A stretch of DNA of 34,184 nucleotides from Nannochloropsis salina CCMP1776 (lineage: Eukaryota; Sar; Eustigmatophyceae; Eustigmatales; Monodopsidaceae): NCBI GenBank assembly GCA_004565275.1, contig SDOX01000184.1, positions 6,352 to 40,535 of the forward strand, written 5' to 3'. The position numbers and the translations under genes were made by a program. A model generated the notes under the pieces. That model ran no database searches, was not told the origin of the DNA, and saw only the letters and a list, made by a program, of their open reading frames with translations. Shown one piece after another: positions 30,382-34,184 of this stretch (the first letter of the stretch is position 1; each line of letters begins with the position of its first letter).

Positions 30382-32937
30382 TGGTTAGACACGGTGCCAA
30401 TAGGCGACTTCTACAGACTGTAGCTCGGAGAAGGAGGGGGAAATAAAAATGTAACTAAGGCACCTGCAATAGTCTCTCATTGCTTATTGATGTTTATAAG
30501 GCATGAAGGCATGTGTAACCTCCCTATAAACTTTGAGTCTTTCGCTCGCATATGGGCACCGTTTTCTCTAAAATTTCTTGTTCGATGTCTTATCAAATTG
30601 GTATGCTACGTTTATGTGGTCATGCGGTGTGATTGGGATACTTAAAATGGCTAGAACGTGGCTGAAGCGTGTGATTCGAGGTCATTCCGGAGTCGAGTAC
30701 GAGTATGCTGGACTGATCGTATATGATCAGCTGGAGAGTTAAGACACACGCGGGGGCATCGGACTTCCGATGCAGTAGACAAGTCTTTGTCGCTATCTGA
30801 CAGGAGTAGGCCGCACTTGTCCTAGCTGTGTCTCCTCAAATCGTCAATAATATCAACGTGGACTACTACGCTGTGTATATTTTGTAAGTGATGCGCAACC
30901 CATCCAGAATCACAATGAAACGATCTATGAACAATATAAACGACCAGGCAAGGCGCTGTTTGAGTCACAGTTGCACCAAATATGAAGAGGCGCCGATGAT
31001 GCCGGAGGCAGAAGCCAAAGGGTTTCGATACGTAACATCCTATGGTTGAACAACAAAAGCGATTAAGAGCCATGCAATAGAAAGTCAACCGTGACCATAC
31101 ACTGTTTTGGTTAAACAATAAAAGGGAAAAGTGTGCTTTCATCAGAAAATGACCTTTTACACGCACAATGCATTTGAAAATCGATGCACATCTTCATCAC
31201 ACTTTCACCGACACTCTAGACAATTATGTTCAGGTGTACATGGCTGCTCTCATCCTTTTCACACATGTGGATACGTATATTTCACCCGGACTCAATACCT
31301 TCAGCAAACTTACCGTAGTCCTTCGAGCTACGCTTGGCCCCTGTGGTAGAGCTGCAGAAGATGGCTGTGACCATGAGGCCCATAATCAAAGCGATTCATA
31401 CCAACAGATACGCGAGACGGATTGCTAGTTGTATTGCTTTTGACTGTGAGATAGACAGGACATTTCGAAAGGGAAAGATGGTAACAGATCAAGCTCGTGC
31501 CTCACAAGATATTCCCATGTCAGTTAAAATACAAGGCGTACGGTTATGTTAGTCGTCAAACGACGTATGTCTATACATTTAAACATGTTGCGTACATAGA
31601 AAAGACATAAACCTGCGCAAAGGCGCATGTAGGCTGAGAGATGAATCAACGTTAATATTATGCATGTCAGGATGCAAGTCGGTTTTCCTGGACACATGGC
31701 AGACAAATAAGACCAAAAGAGTCCTCTTCTAGGAGTCCTCGACCAGGACCCGACCGTTTCAGTTCCGTAAGTATTTCAATCGCACACTGTTGGTGTCTCG
31801 ATCTGCACACATACACGGTTGATGTGAAGATTGGACATCATTGATAGAAGTAAGAAGTACGCATGTAAAATTACATCTCGAATATTTGGGGAGAAGCCGT
31901 TGCCTGATTCGCTGCACACTTAACGCAAGGGAAAGGTGTGCCCTTAGCGGTCTCATACCTTAACAGGACTTTTAGGAACCCTATCTTCGGGTAAACTGCT
32001 ATCAAGAGACATGTAATCGAAAAGCACTAGTTTCATGCATAGTCTTGAGACATCGAATGAGACCTGGACAACAAAGGCTAGGGGTATAATTGGAGGCTAT
32101 GGCGACCGTTTCCATCCTGGCGCCTCGTTGTTGACTTAAACAACGAAACTTTCCGTTACGACAGACCTATCGGTGGCGTGTGCACGTAACTAGACTAGAT
32201 ACATTTCGCTTCTTGGAAGGGAAGCGGCGGTCATCGAAGTCACAATAAGATCTCAGCATTTTTAAGATTTTGGTCTTTAAACAATCTCTGTCTGGGTCGA
32301 TGCCTTTGCATCTAACGCTGATCAAATATTGAAATGACATTCTAAAACATTCGCCGATAAGATCAAATATTGAAATGACATTCTAATACATTCGCCGATA
32401 AGATTTCTGGATCAACACTCCTTAATATCTATAAAAATCTGAAAAGCTTTCAATATTACTGAAGCGAAACTTCTACACTACATTGAATTGTCAGTCAGAC
32501 AGATCTGTGTGGCGTTATAAATGAAGGAATGCGTAAAATATAATATATATCAAAGAAGCAATAATATGATGTGATTGCTGTCCGAACGTCGACCCGCAAG
32601 TCGTAAATTTTCCCTTGAATTCGACATTTTCGTGATGGGAAAAAGAGATAAGGTCCGTTTTTTATCTGCTGATAGGGAGCTACATTCGATAGCCATAGAA
32701 AAGGAGATTTGTAGTGCATGCCCAATGGAAATGAAGCCGAAAAGCTAGAGATGTAAAGCTTGCGTCTGTGAAAGTAACGAAGGATAAATAAATTAAAGGC
32801 GCCTTGAAGCAAACAACTAAGCGACAAAGCAAAGTTTACATTCTTAAGTTTGCCGACTCATAGAGCTCTGAAGTTTTTGCAAAGTAAAGCAGGATGAGAG
32901 CGGACACAAACCACGGCTAGGCACTACTCATGACCCT
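30382..32937. other. Long AT-rich spacer between convergent genes, no gene seen
   Basis: 2.5 kb between the 3' ends of the oxygenase (+) and the SEC22 gene (-). No GGGA array, no recognisable protein; ORFs reach 114 codons without domain or splice support. It holds one 41-bp tandem duplication. It could contain an unannotated noncoding transcript, but nothing shows one. Confidence 0.6.
32320..32401. repeat. 41-bp tandem duplication, nearly identical
   Basis: Unit gatcaaatattgaaatgaca... at 32320-32360 and 32361-32401, differing at one base, so recent. Confidence 0.93.
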
Positions 32938-33951
32938 TTACCAAAAAAATTTCAAATATAAGACAAGTAGGGCGATACCCCCCATAAGGAGAAAAGGGGC
33001 GTATTGATGGTACAACGCCTGTGAGGTACACGACAACGGAAGGATGTGCAGGAAAGAAGGAGGGTTAAGACAGGAGAGAAAGAGAGGAGAGAGAATGCGT
33101 GAATATATTTTCAAGTCTGCGATCCACTTCATGCACCACACGACATTTTCCGCTCAATGCAACGCCACGACAGACTTTTTCCCCCTCTCGCCTTTCGTCC
33201 CTTCTTTCCTCTGGTCTATTCCCTCCCATGCAGTTCCTTCATACCATCATGGAGAGTTTTTTCGCGCCCCATTTGTATTTCTTAGAGTCGTTCACGAGTT
33301 TGGAGGAGGTCTGTGAGATGTCTGAAGAGGGCAAGGGGAAGGGGCTGAGCAAAGGGGGTAGGAACAAACTGGTCCAAGAAAGCAAAAGTAATTGGACGGT
33401 GCTCAAGAGGAAAGTAAAGTCATGACACGAAGGAAAAGGAAGAGAGAGGCTGGCAGCAGCATCACCCGTATGTTTTGATCGAGGACTTCAGCACTGCGGG
33501 CTCTCCTAGTGCGGAAACCACGAGCAGGGAGGAATGTAGGGAGAGAGGGAGGGGGAGAGGAAGAATAGGAGGATCGGGTAGGAGGGAGGAGAGAGGAGGG
33601 AGGGAGGGTCGGGGACGAGCACATACTATCCAAGCGCTCTCCCCGGTTCAACACCTCCTGGATGTTCTTCTTCATGATGGAGCTGATATCCACCAAGTCC
33701 TCTGTGAGCTGGAGGGACAGGCGCGAGGAAGGGAGGGAGGGAGGGGGGGAGGGAGGGAGGGATTGAGGGAGGGGTACCGAGACCGGCGGAAGTGGTCATC
33801 TGGCATGCAGACAGAATCCTTCGTCCTGTTCCCCGTATTTCCAATCTTGCTTTGCTTCCTTTTCCCCTCCCTCCTAGGAAGCTCACTTTCGACGTATTCC
33901 GACGCGAGGAGGGGTCCAGGTAGTCCCTCCGCTTGCTCTGGATGAACTTGT
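32938..33951 (-). CDS. SEC22: SEC22-type longin R-SNARE (5' end outside window)
   Basis: Minus-strand exons 33951-33887, 33708-33627, 33321-33245 and 33018-32938 join in phases 0, 1, 0 and end at TAA 32938-32940. The first visible residues (DKFIQSKRRDYLDPSSRRN) match the end of the longin domain (FDxFIQKTKxLYxDxRxxRN). The SNARE motif follows: LVDISSIMKKNIQEVLNRGE, with the zero-layer Arg in LNRGE, then RLDNISQTSSKLVNDSKKYK and WGAKKLSMM. A C-terminal anchor YAPFLLMGGIALLVLYLKFF ends one Trp before the stop. SEC22 is the R-SNARE of ER-Golgi vesicle fusion. A possible alternative exon at 33505-33466 was dropped because 33321-33245 gives the family sequence. The longin domain lies beyond 34184 or in the unresolved 33.96-34.18 kb stretch. 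Confidence 0.93.
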
Positions 33952-33959
33952 CTAAACCG

Positions 33960-34184
33960 GCCAAGGAGGAAGGAAGGAGGGAGGGAGGGAGGGAGGAAGG
34001 GAGGGAGGGAGAGAGGGCGCGAGGCTAAGGTTCTCAGCGACGGACTTGTTGTCATGCGGGATGGGGAGGAGGGGCCAGGAAGGCCGGAGGACCGCGAAAG
34101 GGTGAGAAAGGAAGGAAAACATCCCTCCTACAGTCCTGTCGCCCCGCGGGGGGAGGGAGGGAGGGAGGGAGGGAGGGAGTTCGT
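33960..34184. repeat. GGGA-rich end of window, in a SEC22 intron or its flank
   Basis: Several GGGA arrays (about 33975-34010 and 34149-34179). No exon supplying the longin RPYAFI-type segment was recognised, so the next 5' exon is probably outside the window. Confidence 0.6.

Noticed and set aside
30822-31552. ORFs of 72-114 codons in the spacer before SEC22
   Set aside because: No recognisable domain, no splice context, AT-rich composition unlike the confirmed exons.
33466-33505. SEC22 exon reading REPAVLKSSIKTY
   Set aside because: It resembles a SNARE heptad, but the exon at 33321-33245 gives a closer SEC22 match and the right phase, so this lies in the intron.
1-34184. Mobile element or viral remnant
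   Set aside because: I looked for reverse transcriptase, transposase, integrase or capsid-like reading frames and for terminal repeats. None were seen; the repeats are simple-sequence arrays and short tandem duplications.

Overview
The window looks like nuclear DNA of a unicellular alga. The genes are split by many short introns with GT..AG ends (commonly gtaagt, gtgagg, gtaggg donors). Eukaryote-only families are present: an R-SNARE of the SEC22 type, MAF1, FCF1/UTP24 and a G-patch splicing factor. Introns and flanks are packed with GGGA/CCCT tetranucleotide arrays. This style recalls eustigmatophytes such as Nannochloropsis/Microchloropsis, but that assignment is inference from memory, not a database result. 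No mobile element, rRNA or CRISPR was recognised, and no tRNA was found.

Layout. 1-1.3 kb: 3' end of a G-patch/RS splicing-factor gene (+). 2.6-4.8 kb: a 12-exon gene (+) for an unrecognised secreted Cys-rich protein. 6.5-7.5 kb: a small secreted protein gene (+). 8.5-10.5 kb: a two-TM membrane protein with a MUL1/SP1 GIDE-like region (-). 11.3-12.35 kb: a weakly supported orphan gene (-). 13.6-18.1 kb: a large F-box-like/leucine-rich-repeat gene (+). 19.0-21.9 kb: a CobW/ZNG1 (COG0523) metallochaperone GTPase with a long N-terminal extension (+). 22.8-23.6 kb: a membrane-protein fragment, possibly COPI-associated/TVP15-like (+). 23.6-24.3 kb: first half of FCF1 (-). 25.5-25.9 kb: first part of MAF1 (+). 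26.0-26.6 kb: 3' pieces of one or two unknown genes (-). 27.1-30.4 kb: a 2-oxoglutarate/Fe(II) oxygenase (+). 32.9-33.95 kb: C-terminal two-thirds of a SEC22 SNARE (-), running off the right edge. AT-richer gene-poor stretches separate some genes (4.8-6.5, 18.1-19.0 and 30.4-32.9 kb).

The exon models were built by requiring splice phases to close and the reading frame to continue. The secreted Cys-rich gene (419 aa), the LRR gene (1073 aa), the CobW gene (905 aa) and the oxygenase (339 aa) all add up to whole codons from ATG to stop.

The most striking pattern is that several recognisable genes lose expected sequence exactly at GGGA/CCCT arrays. FCF1 and MAF1 both lack their 3' parts, the oxygenase lacks an internal block, and the GIDE-like protein has no RING. 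Either the arrays are sites of real rearrangement or they are places where the assembly has been joined wrongly or collapsed. The array also has an unusual coding property: every frame of one strand reads Gly-Arg-Glu-Gly and every frame of the other reads Pro-Ser-Leu-Pro, never a stop. It therefore appears as in-frame linkers inside otherwise good proteins.
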